34,260 bases of DNA from Myxococcales bacterium (GTDB lineage Bacteria > Myxococcota_A > Polyangia > Palsa-1104): positions 1 through 34,260 of the forward strand of contig PNAM01000066.1 in assembly GCA_003170275.1 (NCBI GenBank), given 5' to 3'. Shown here piece by piece: positions 22,047-29,670 of the stretch (positions are counted from its first letter, which is position 1; each line of letters opens with the position of its first letter). The notes beneath the pieces are model-generated. The model made no database searches, was not told where the DNA came from, and saw nothing but the letters and a program-made list of their open reading frames with translations. Both the position numbers and the translations under genes were made by a program.

Positions 22047-24691
22047 AGCGGGCGATCTTCTTGGTCGTGCTTCTCGGGCTCGTGGCGGCCGGGGCGCACA
22101 CCCTGGGCCGCTGGGCGATCCGCCAGTACGGCGAGTCGGATCTGCATGTGCTCGGCATCTTGTTGATGCAGCGCTTCCACCTGGCGCCGATCGAGCTGGA
22201 CGCCGGCGCCGAGCAGCGCAAGATCGCGCTCGCCACCGACGTGCACGACGAGCGGCCGATCGCGCTCGACAAGCGCTTCCGGCCGTTTCAGGAGATCGGC
22301 GCGTCGCTCGGCGATCGCGCCGCCGGCGATCAGATCTTCCGCACGCGCGGCGCGGTGATCGCGGACTTCAACGGCGACGGCAAGATGGATCTGTTCCTGC
22401 CGCAGGCCGGGCAGACCGTCGGCATGATCACCGACGCGAAGAAGGTGCTGACCGACAAGCCGCTGCCGCAAAAGCCGTGCGTCCTGTACCTGAACCAGGG
22501 CAACGACGCGCAGGGCAATCCGATCCTGAAGTCGATCGAAGAGCTCGAGGAGCACGGCAACGGCACGCGCGTACGCGAGGAGCTGCTGATCGAGAACAAG
22601 TACGCGCCGCGCCAGAGCGTCAAGGACGACGAGTTCTCGCTGGGCCGCATGTCGACCGGCGCGGTGGCGGCCGATTTCAACGGCGACGGGCTGCCCGACT
22701 TGTGGATCACCGACGATCTGGCCGGGCTGCCGTTCACCGCCGAGGAGACCGCGCTCAAGGGCTATCCGGCGCAGCGCAACATCGGGCGCGACGAGAAGAA
22801 GCGCGCGATCACCATCCGCCTGCCGCAGTTCCTGCGCCGGCCGCTCGTCGACGGGCGCAACGTGAAGGTCAACGGTGAGTGGGAAGGACGCGACTCGCTG
22901 TTCATCAACCTCGGCGATCAGGACGGCGACGGCATTCCCGAATGGAAGGACGTCACCGACGAGGCCGGCGTGGGCGGCCGCTGGGCGTCGTTCTCGGTGG
23001 CGGTCGCCGACGTGGACCTCGACGGCGATCTCGACGTGTTCGTCGCCAACTACCAGGATCCGGATTTCTACGGTTTCGGCATGCGCCGCTTCGGCGGCAA
23101 CCAGAACGAGCTGTACCTCAACCAACTGGCGGAGACCGGCAAGCTCACCTTCAAGAGCGCGGCGAAGGAATGGGGCGTCTCGGGCCTGATCGAAGAGCAC
23201 GGCCTGCCGGCCTCGATGTGGTTTCCATCGTCGCAGAAGGAGGAGCCGATCTACGAGCAGACGGTCGACGGCAAGCCCGCGGGCGAGAAGGCCGACCACA
23301 GCTGGTCGGCGCTGTTCACCGACGAGAACGGCGACGGCTATCCGGATCTGGTGGTGTCCACCGACGAAGGCGATCGCCTGCGCGTGTACTACAACGATCA
23401 CGGCAAGGGCTTCGTGCGCGACAAGCGCTTCGACGGCGACGAATGGGACGGCTGCTGGATGGGCGCGGCGGCCGGCGATCTCGACGGCGACGGAGTCGAG
23501 GAGGTGTTCGTCTCCAACTGCGGCGGGCAGTCGATGTCGGCGGGCAACATGTCGCTCCTCAACAAGGAGGCGGCCGACGAGTCGGTGCTCGCGCTCGCCC
23601 CGCTCGACTACGCGCTGGGCAAGGCGCGCCTGGCGCACGCGCTGCTCGAGCCCGGGCCCGACGGCTACGTGAACATCGCCGATCGGATCACCGTGCACCA
23701 CTCGCCGTTCATCGCGCCCGATCTGACGCGGCGGGAGAATTTCGCGCCCACCGCGATCAAGCTCTACGACGAGCACAACTACGCGCACGGCCTGGCCAGC
23801 TACGAGTTCGCCTTCGCCGCCGCGCTGTTCGACGTGGAGAACGACGGCGATCTCGATCTGTACTTCGCCGGGGCACTGGCGCGCGGCAACGACGGCTTCA
23901 TCGGCGACTGGACCAACTCGCCGGGGCGCCTGCTCGCCAACGACACCACGCAGAAGGGCAAGATCGAGCTCACCGATCGCACGCTCGAATATCGCGTGCT
24001 CGACATCACCGACATGGACTACGACCACAATCCACCGCGCCGGCGCAGCCCGGGCACCAACTGGCACAAGCGCGATTACATCTACATACAAGATATGGAT
24101 TCGTACTCCGAGTCCGGCGTCGCCGCGTCGAGGAGCAGCCTCATCCACGATCTGTTCTTCATGCACGAGGCCGCCAACGGGATCGCCACCGGCGACCTCA
24201 ACGGCGACGGCTTCGACGACTTCGTGGTGACCCACTTCGGCGGCTACGGCTCGCTGTCACCCAAGGCGGGGAACCTGAAAGCCGACGTGGGCGGATCGAT
24301 CCTGGCCATCCCTGCGCCCAACAAGGTCATGAAGCCGCCGACCAACTTCGAAGAGGGCCCGACGTTCGTCTACATCAACAAGAACACCGGCAATCACTGG
24401 GTGAAGGTGCGGCTCTCGGATCGCAGCTCGCTCGGCAACAAGAACGCGATCGGCGCGCAGGTGACGGCCAACGGGCGGCTCTTGCGCGTGGTGCGCGCGG
24501 GCGGCTGCGCGGGCTCGTCCAACTCGACCGATCAGATCTTCGGCCTGGGCGCGAGCGGCGCGCTCGACGCGCTCGAGATCGTCTGGCCGCGCAAGGATCG
24601 CACCGCGCAGCGCCTCACGCTGCCGTCCTTGCGCGATCAACTGGTGTGCATCGACCGCGAAGCGGGCGTGGTGCCCTGTCAGCGCCCGTAG
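22043..24691 (+). CDS. large exported FG-GAP/VCBS repeat protein with UnbV/ASPIC-like C terminus
   Basis: This 882-residue protein has an N-terminal membrane anchor or signal (MKRAIFLVVLLGLVAAGAH) and at least eight calcium-binding FG-GAP-type loops. Among them are DFNGDGKMDLF, DFNGDGLPDLW, DQDGDGIPEW, DVDLDGDLDVF, DENGDGYPDLV, DLDGDGVEEVF, DVENDGDLDLY and DLNGDGFDDFV. These predict a beta propeller outside the cell membrane. The end, NHWVKVRLSDRSS to DALEIVWPRKD, is the ASPIC/UnbV (CRTAC1-like) module. Such proteins are thought to act in adhesion or binding; the ligand is unknown. Its stop lies within a 13-base overlap with the convergent propeller-like gene. Confidence 0.9.
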   Translation: MKRAIFLVVLLGLVAAGAHTLGRWAIRQYGESDLHVLGILLMQRFHLAPIELDAGAEQRKIALATDVHDERPIALDKRFRPFQEIGASLGDRAAGDQIFRTRGAVIADFNGDGKMDLFLPQAGQTVGMITDAKKVLTDKPLPQKPCVLYLNQGNDAQGNPILKSIEELEEHGNGTRVREELLIENKYAPRQSVKDDEFSLGRMSTGAVAADFNGDGLPDLWITDDLAGLPFTAEETALKGYPAQRNIGRDEKKRAITIRLPQFLRRPLVDGRNVKVNGEWEGRDSLFINLGDQDGDGIPEWKDVTDEAGVGGRWASFSVAVADVDLDGDLDVFVANYQDPDFYGFGMRRFGGNQNELYLNQLAETGKLTFKSAAKEWGVSGLIEEHGLPASMWFPSSQKEEPIYEQTVDGKPAGEKADHSWSALFTDENGDGYPDLVVSTDEGDRLRVYYNDHGKGFVRDKRFDGDEWDGCWMGAAAGDLDGDGVEEVFVSNCGGQSMSAGNMSLLNKEAADESVLALAPLDYALGKARLAHALLEPGPDGYVNIADRITVHHSPFIAPDLTRRENFAPTAIKLYDEHNYAHGLASYEFAFAAALFDVENDGDLDLYFAGALARGNDGFIGDWTNSPGRLLANDTTQKGKIELTDRTLEYRVLDITDMDYDHNPPRRRSPGTNWHKRDYIYIQDMDSYSESGVAASRSSLIHDLFFMHEAANGIATGDLNGDGFDDFVVTHFGGYGSLSPKAGNLKADVGGSILAIPAPNKVMKPPTNFEEGPTFVYINKNTGNHWVKVRLSDRSSLGNKNAIGAQVTANGRLLRVVRAGGCAGSSNSTDQIFGLGASGALDALEIVWPRKDRTAQRLTLPSLRDQLVCIDREAGVVPCQRP

Positions 24692-25635
24692 TGCCCGATC
24701 ACGCCGTGCCGCGCCGCCCCGGTGGGCGCCAGGTAGTTGCCGCCCACCGTGTACAGCTCGCCGTCCAGATAGAACGCGCTGTGCAGATCGTCGTGCGGCG
24801 CCTCGGCTGACTCGTCGACCAACGCGCCCGGCTTGCCGCGCAGCTTGATGCCTCCCTCTCCGACGAGGATCAGCGTGCCGTCGTGCGGGTCGACCGAGAC
24901 GCCCGCCAACGAGCCGGTGTTGGCGAGCAGCGCGTCCGGCATCGGCGACCAGGCCGCTCCGTCGTAGCGCATGGCCACGGCCTTGCCGAACCCGCCGACG
25001 GAGTAGACCTCGCCGTGCGACCGCCCAGCGATGGTGAACAACGTGGTGGTCGACGAGAGCCCGGTCGGCTGCACGGTCCACGCCGCGCCGTCGTAGTGCA
25101 CGATGGTGCCGCCCTCGCCGCACAGGAAGATGTCGTTGGCCGCCACGCCCCAGATCTTGAAGAACGCCACGAACGGGACCGGCGACGGCAGGACCTGCCA
25201 GCCGCTCGCGTCCTTGTGCAACAGCACGCCGTCCTGCCCCGGCCGGCCGCCCACCGACCACAGATCGTCGGCGCCCGTGCCCCAGATCCCGTAGAGCGTG
25301 CTGGCGGTGCCGCTGGTCATGGAGGTCACCGCGCTGCCGTCCCAATGGAGGATCGTGCCCTGCTCACCGACGAGGTACACGTCGCGCGGGCCGAGCCCGA
25401 ACACCCACCACAAGGTCGCGGTCGTACCGAGCGGAATGGTGCTCCACGCGCTGCCGTCGAAGTGCACCAGCAGCCCCTCGCCGCCCGAGCCGAGCGCGCC
25501 GCCCGAGGAGTAGACATCGTTCGGACCGGCGGCCCACACGCTCAACGGGACGCGATCGAGATCAGGCTGCGGCACCGACCAGTGCGGCGCAGCGCAGCCG
25601 GCCCACACGAGGAGCGCCGTCCCCCACCAACGCAT
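24679..25635 (-). CDS. propeller-like exported protein, probable lipoprotein
   Basis: This 318-residue protein has a short signal (MRWWGTALLVWAGCAAP) with a plausible but non-canonical lipobox at C14. The rest is a repeat of about 40 residues built on the pattern W-G-x-x-x-x-D-V/I-Y/F-x-V/C-G-x-x-G-x-I/L-x-H-x-D-G-x-x-W, seen at least five times (for example GPRDVYLVGEQGTILHWDG and ANDIFLCGEGGTIVHYDG). That predicts a beta propeller similar to YCF48-like or sialidase-like folds. Ligand unknown. It starts 9 bases after the HTH-receiver gene, so the two are probably co-transcribed. Confidence 0.82.
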   Translation of the reverse strand: MRWWGTALLVWAGCAAPHWSVPQPDLDRVPLSVWAAGPNDVYSSGGALGSGGEGLLVHFDGSAWSTIPLGTTATLWWVFGLGPRDVYLVGEQGTILHWDGSAVTSMTSGTASTLYGIWGTGADDLWSVGGRPGQDGVLLHKDASGWQVLPSPVPFVAFFKIWGVAANDIFLCGEGGTIVHYDGAAWTVQPTGLSSTTTLFTIAGRSHGEVYSVGGFGKAVAMRYDGAAWSPMPDALLANTGSLAGVSVDPHDGTLILVGEGGIKLRGKPGALVDESAEAPHDDLHSAFYLDGELYTVGGNYLAPTGAARHGVIGHYGR

Positions 25636-25644
25636 GAGGCGAAG

Positions 25645-26220
25645 CTACCACACGGTCGGGCGCGCGACCGCGCGGTCGATCAAGCGCGGCAGCTCGTCGA
25701 GCCCACCGACCTTGGGCAAGCACTCGAGCGCCCCGAGATCGAGCGCTCGCTGGCGCATCCCGTCGGAGAACTGGCCGGTCATGGCGACGATCGTGACGTG
25801 ACGCGTGGCGGGCGTGCGCTTGATCGCGGCGCACACCTCGAACCCGTCCATCGTCGGCATGAGCAGGTCGAGCACCACCACGTCCGGCCGGATTGCCCCG
25901 ACCAGCAGCAGCGCCTCGTACGCGGACGACGCGGCGACCACCTCGTAGCGCTGCAGCGCCTTGAGCTTGCGCACCAACGCCCGCATGACCATCAAGTCGT
26001 CGTCGACCACCAGCACCACCGGGCGTTCCCTCCCCGGCCAGCCGCGCACCGGAATGTTCAAGCGCGCGACGAAGCTCTGTAGCTCGTTGGCCGCCACGCG
26101 TCGCCGGCCGCCGGGCGTGCGATAGGCCTGCAGCTCGCCCTGGTCGATCCAGCGGATGGCGGTGGTGATGTGCACGCCGCACAGCTCGGCGATCTGCTTG
26201 GTTGTATAAAACATGCTCAC
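25645..26220 (-). CDS. excisionase-type HTH fused to a receiver domain
   Basis: This 191-residue regulator has a MerR/excisionase-like winged helix (about 1-50: YTTKQIAELCGVHITTAIRWIDQGEL, in two stretches, then RTPGGRRRV) followed by a full response-regulator receiver. The acidic pair D73/D74, phospho-acceptor D118 (VLDLLMP), T148 and K170 are present, so it should be phosphorylated. The domain order is the reverse of common response regulators. I chose the GTG at 26220 because a -10-like TATCAT ends 8 bases before it; an ATG two codons later is the alternative. It diverges from an operon with a hybrid histidine kinase, which could be its partner. Confidence 0.87.
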   Translation of the reverse strand: MSMFYTTKQIAELCGVHITTAIRWIDQGELQAYRTPGGRRRVAANELQSFVARLNIPVRGWPGRERPVVLVVDDDLMVMRALVRKLKALQRYEVVAASSAYEALLLVGAIRPDVVVLDLLMPTMDGFEVCAAIKRTPATRHVTIVAMTGQFSDGMRQRALDLGALECLPKVGGLDELPRLIDRAVARPTVW

Positions 26221-26228
26221 GGAAGACT

Positions 26229-26234
26229 ATGATA
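26229..26234 (-). promoter_or_regulatory. candidate -10 of the HTH-receiver gene
   Basis: On the minus strand TATCAT (5 of 6 to consensus) ends 8 bases before the GTG start at 26220. It supports GTG as the start and a leaderless transcript. Confidence 0.45.
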
Positions 26235-26301
26235 CCCGAACAACGCGAAGTATGCTAAGTACTACGATCGGAAATCGACACACCGGGAGGGGCCGAGGGA
26301 A

Positions 26302-26907
26302 ATGGACGACGTGTACAAATACACAGACCTGAAGTGGCGGCTGGAGAACATCCCGGAAGAAGCTGCCGTGCGAGGCCTGTTCCTCAACATGCTCGACGAG
26401 CGCGCGGCCGAGTTCGGCCCCGACGTCCAGAAGGCCTATCGCGACTTCTTCAAGTCGCACAAGTTCAGCGCCTTCAGCATGTACGGGGTGAAGGACTACC
26501 TCATCCGCATGACCAAGCTCGCGCAGCTCGCGTTCGGCGGGCCGGACATCTACCGCGGCGTCTATCAGATCCAGGGCGCGACCTTCCCGGCGGTGCGGCG
26601 CACCCTCATCGGCCGCGCCTGGTTTGCCCTCTTCGGCAACGACTTCACGGGAATCCTCAAGAACATGTCCGGCAAGTGGCGCAGCGTGAGCAACTACGGC
26701 CTGATCGAGATGAGCGGCGGCGCACCCGACTACCAGCTGCGCTTCCAAGATCAGTACGTGTACATCGAGCACGCGATGGCGGGCTCGGTCGCAGGCGCCG
26801 CCAAGGTGTGCGGGCTCGAGGTGCACCTCGACGTGCGGCTGACCGACGCGTTCAATGGCAACATGGCCGTCCACGTCCAGCCCGCGCAGTCGCTCGTGAC
26901 CCCGTGA
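26302..26907 (+). CDS. DUF2378-like protein
   Basis: This 201-residue soluble protein resembles the DUF2378 family, expanded in myxobacteria and of unknown function. Supporting features are the length, the early LENIPEEAAVRGLFLN segment, the LIGRAWFALFGNDF segment and the closing beta-rich part. No catalytic motif is visible. The ATG follows GGGAGGGG and GAGGGA ribosome sites. Its stop overlaps the GTG of the ThDP enzyme (GTGA), making it the first gene of a four-gene operon. The assignment rests on recognition by eye and could be wrong at the family level. Confidence 0.7.
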   Translation: MDDVYKYTDLKWRLENIPEEAAVRGLFLNMLDERAAEFGPDVQKAYRDFFKSHKFSAFSMYGVKDYLIRMTKLAQLAFGGPDIYRGVYQIQGATFPAVRRTLIGRAWFALFGNDFTGILKNMSGKWRSVSNYGLIEMSGGAPDYQLRFQDQYVYIEHAMAGSVAGAAKVCGLEVHLDVRLTDAFNGNMAVHVQPAQSLVTP

Positions 26908-28571
26908 GCGAGCCCACCGTCGCGCTGCAGCTGCTCGACGTGCTGCGCGAGTTCGGCGTCAACACGATCTTCGGCATCCCGGGCGGCAACGTGGCGGCGG
27001 TCTACATGGCGCTGCTCGAGCGGCCGGACGTTCGCATCATCAACGCCAAGCACGAGACCGGCGCGGTGTTCATGGCGCTCGGCTATGCGCTGGCCACCGG
27101 CCGGCCGGGCGTGGTGCTCACCATCGCCGGCCCCGGGATCACCAACGCGCTGACCGGCATCGCCTCGGCGTACTACGAGCACGTGCCGGTGATCCACATC
27201 GCCGGGGAAGTGCCGCGCTCGTCGTTCGGGCGTGGCGCGGTGCAGGAGGGCTCGGCGTCGACGCACGACTCCGTCGAGCTGGCGCGCCGCTTCACCAAGT
27301 TCAGCGCGCAGATCAACCGCGCGGGCTCGGCGGCGGCGGTGCTGCGCAAGGCCATCAACACCTGCTACAGCGGGCGGCGCGGCCCGGCGTTCCTCTCCTT
27401 GCCGTTCGACGTCGCCAACCAGCCGGCGGCGCGCCAGCGGATCGCCGGCAGCGTGCGCTCGTCGTTCGACATCGACGCGCCGAGCTGCAAGCACGCGATG
27501 GAGCTGCTCGAAGGCGCAGAGCGCCCGATGATCCTCGCCGGCGCCGGCACGCGCGAGGCCACCAGCCGCCGTGCGCTGCGCCGGCTCGCCGAGCACCTCG
27601 GCTGCCCGGTGGCGGTGACCACCAAGGGCAAGGGCGTGTTTCCCGAGGACCATCCGCTGTACCTCGGCGTGTTCGGGTTCGGCGGGCACGACTCGGTGAT
27701 CGACTACCTGACCGAGGGCGTCGACGTGCTGCTCGCCTGCGGCAGCGGGCTAAACGATCTGGCGACCAACGCCTGGTCGCCGCTGCTCAAGCCGAAGTCG
27801 GCGTTCATCCAGATCGACGTGGACGCGGCGCAGCTCGGCAAGAACTACGAGCTCGAGCTGGGCCTGCTCGGGCCGACCGACGCGGTGGTCAGCCGCATGC
27901 TCGAGCACCGCTCCGACAAGCCGCAACGGCGGGCGGTGATGTGGAGCGGCCCCACCTACGCGCCGGCCGACGTGTCCAAGAAAGGCATGCTCAGCACCAT
28001 CGAGGTGGTCAAGGTGCTCAACGAGGTGTGCCCGTCGAACTCGGTGTTCACCGCCGATATGGGCGAGCACATGTCCGCGGTGCTGCACTACCTGAAGGTG
28101 CGCGACGGCGGCGACTTCCACATCAGCCTCGGCTTCGGCTCTATGGGCTCGGGCATCTGCAGCGCGATCGGCTACCAGCTCGGCAGCGTCGATCGCCGCG
28201 TGTACGCGGTGTGCGGCGACGGCGGGTTCCTGATGTCCGGCTGCGAGCTGGCGACGGCGGTGCAGTACAAGATCCCGGTCACCTTCCTGATCGTCAACGA
28301 CGCGCGCCTCAACATGGTCGAGCACGGGCTGCGCGACATCTACGGCGCGACGCCCGATTTCTCGACGCAGCTGGTCGACTTCTCGATGTTCGCGGCGAGC
28401 ATGGGCGCGCGCGGCGCGATCATCCACACGCGCGACGAGCTGATCGCCGCGCTCAAGTTGCCCACCGACGGACCGCAGGTGCTCGACATTCGAATCGATC
28501 CGGACGTGAGGCTGATCGGCAGCCAGCGCGTTGCAGCGCTCAAACAGTTCCGTGAGGTGCCCCATTCGTAA
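26904..28571 (+). CDS. thiamine-diphosphate-dependent enzyme, acetolactate synthase-like
   Basis: This 555-residue protein has the three-domain layout of acetolactate synthase/pyruvate oxidase relatives. E51 in NAKHETGAVFMA is the cofactor-activating glutamate. The ThDP motif starts GDGGF (438) and ends at N465-D466, with the expected 24-residue gap. TIAGPGITNALTGIASAY is the family signature. It should decarboxylate a 2-oxo acid and transfer the resulting unit or release an aldehyde; FAD use is not certain. No small regulatory subunit or other branched-chain gene is nearby, so housekeeping acetolactate synthesis is unlikely. The GTG start overlaps the DUF2378-like stop. Next comes a KAS III-like gene. 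Confidence 0.88.
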   Translation: MSEPTVALQLLDVLREFGVNTIFGIPGGNVAAVYMALLERPDVRIINAKHETGAVFMALGYALATGRPGVVLTIAGPGITNALTGIASAYYEHVPVIHIAGEVPRSSFGRGAVQEGSASTHDSVELARRFTKFSAQINRAGSAAAVLRKAINTCYSGRRGPAFLSLPFDVANQPAARQRIAGSVRSSFDIDAPSCKHAMELLEGAERPMILAGAGTREATSRRALRRLAEHLGCPVAVTTKGKGVFPEDHPLYLGVFGFGGHDSVIDYLTEGVDVLLACGSGLNDLATNAWSPLLKPKSAFIQIDVDAAQLGKNYELELGLLGPTDAVVSRMLEHRSDKPQRRAVMWSGPTYAPADVSKKGMLSTIEVVKVLNEVCPSNSVFTADMGEHMSAVLHYLKVRDGGDFHISLGFGSMGSGICSAIGYQLGSVDRRVYAVCGDGGFLMSGCELATAVQYKIPVTFLIVNDARLNMVEHGLRDIYGATPDFSTQLVDFSMFAASMGARGAIIHTRDELIAALKLPTDGPQVLDIRIDPDVRLIGSQRVAALKQFREVPHS

Positions 28572-28575
28572 CCAA

Positions 28576-29670
28576 TTGAACGCTGGATTCCTCGGGCTCG
28601 GTTCGTTCCTTCCGCCGGAGGTGCGCACCAACGCGTATTGGCCGAATGGCTTCCAGCAGCGCGACGAGCGCAAGGCGTTCATCGAGATCGATCGCTCGAC
28701 GGACGGAGAGAGCGTCGCGCTCGATCCCGACATCGCCGCGGCGATGGCCGAGCTGGCCAACGATCCGTTTCGCGGCGCGCGCACGCGACACGTGATCGGC
28801 GACGACGCCAATCCGTCGGATCTCGAGGCGGAGGCGGCGCGCGTGGCGATGCGCGATGCGGGCGTGCTGCCGAGCGAGATCGACCTGGTGATGGTGGTGT
28901 CGTTGGTGCCCGATCAGCTGCATCCGTCCAACGCGCCGGCGGTGCAGGCCAAGTGCGAGCTCACCCGCGCGGTGGCGTGGAACTTCGACCTGGGCTGCGC
29001 CAGCGTGCAACCGCAGTTGATCGCAGCCAGCGCGCTCATCAACGCCAAGGTGTACGAGAAGATCTTGATGGTGCAATCGGCCGCGACCTCGCGGGTCGTC
29101 GACCTGACCGCGCCGGTCTCGGCGGTGATGGGCGACGGGGCGACGGCGGCGGTGATCGGCGCGCTGCCCGACGGCTACGGCATCCTCGGGCATTACTCAC
29201 GCACCGACGGCTCGTTGCGCGACGGCGTGGTGTACGCGCAGATGGTCGACGGAAAGCCGCAACGCCGCTGGGATCGCGCGATCGGGCCGATCCGCCTCAC
29301 CTCGCTCGATCCGGCGAGCGGCAAGGCCGCCGGCGCGCGCGCGACCGAGTTCTGCAAGGAGGCGTGCGCAGGCGCGCTCGCGGACGCGGGCGTGTCGATC
29401 GACGAGATCTCGCTGTTCGTCTGCAACCAGAGCCTGGGCTGGTTCCTCGAGGCCTGCCGGCGCTCGATCGGCGTGCCGCGCGAAAAGACGATCGACACCT
29501 TCGCGGAGGTCGGCAACCTGGGCGCCGCGTCGCTGCTGTTCAACCTCGACCGCGCCTCGCGCACCGGTCGGCTCAAGGACGGCGATCTGGTGCTGCTCTA
29601 CTCGCCGGGCGCCGGATTCACCCGAACGGCAGTGGTCTATCGCTGGTGGGCGCGTCGCGGAGTCCGATGA
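28576..29670 (+). CDS. KAS III-like (FabH-like) synthase with altered catalytic triad
   Basis: This protein of about 364 residues has the thiolase-fold KAS III layout (LGLGSFLPPEVRTN, DLVMVVSLVPDQ, VSAVMGDGATAAVIG, GAGFTRTAVVYRW). C141 (FDLGCAS) aligns with the nucleophile and N314 (GNLGAAS) with the catalytic Asn. The usual histidine (VPHQ) is replaced by N284 (VCNQ). Ordinary decarboxylative fatty-acid initiation is thus doubtful; acyl transfer or another condensation is possible. The start is uncertain: a TTG 4 bases after the upstream stop gives the best N terminus, and GTG at 28552 is the alternative. It overlaps the histidine kinase gene by ATGA. Confidence 0.85.
   Translation: MNAGFLGLGSFLPPEVRTNAYWPNGFQQRDERKAFIEIDRSTDGESVALDPDIAAAMAELANDPFRGARTRHVIGDDANPSDLEAEAARVAMRDAGVLPSEIDLVMVVSLVPDQLHPSNAPAVQAKCELTRAVAWNFDLGCASVQPQLIAASALINAKVYEKILMVQSAATSRVVDLTAPVSAVMGDGATAAVIGALPDGYGILGHYSRTDGSLRDGVVYAQMVDGKPQRRWDRAIGPIRLTSLDPASGKAAGARATEFCKEACAGALADAGVSIDEISLFVCNQSLGWFLEACRRSIGVPREKTIDTFAEVGNLGAASLLFNLDRASRTGRLKDGDLVLLYSPGAGFTRTAVVYRWWARRGVR

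Noticed and set aside
21998..24235. A 745-codon open frame on the minus strand opposite the FG-GAP/UnbV gene.
   Set aside because: Its translation is Arg/Val/Ala/Gly-rich with no domain, while the plus frame has eight calcium loops and a known C-terminal module. High GC removes stop codons in antisense frames.
26904..28571. The ThDP enzyme as the large subunit of housekeeping acetolactate synthase (ilvB).
   Set aside because: No small subunit or other branched-chain gene is adjacent, and the operon partners are a KAS III-like protein and a histidine kinase. It cannot be fully excluded without phylogeny.
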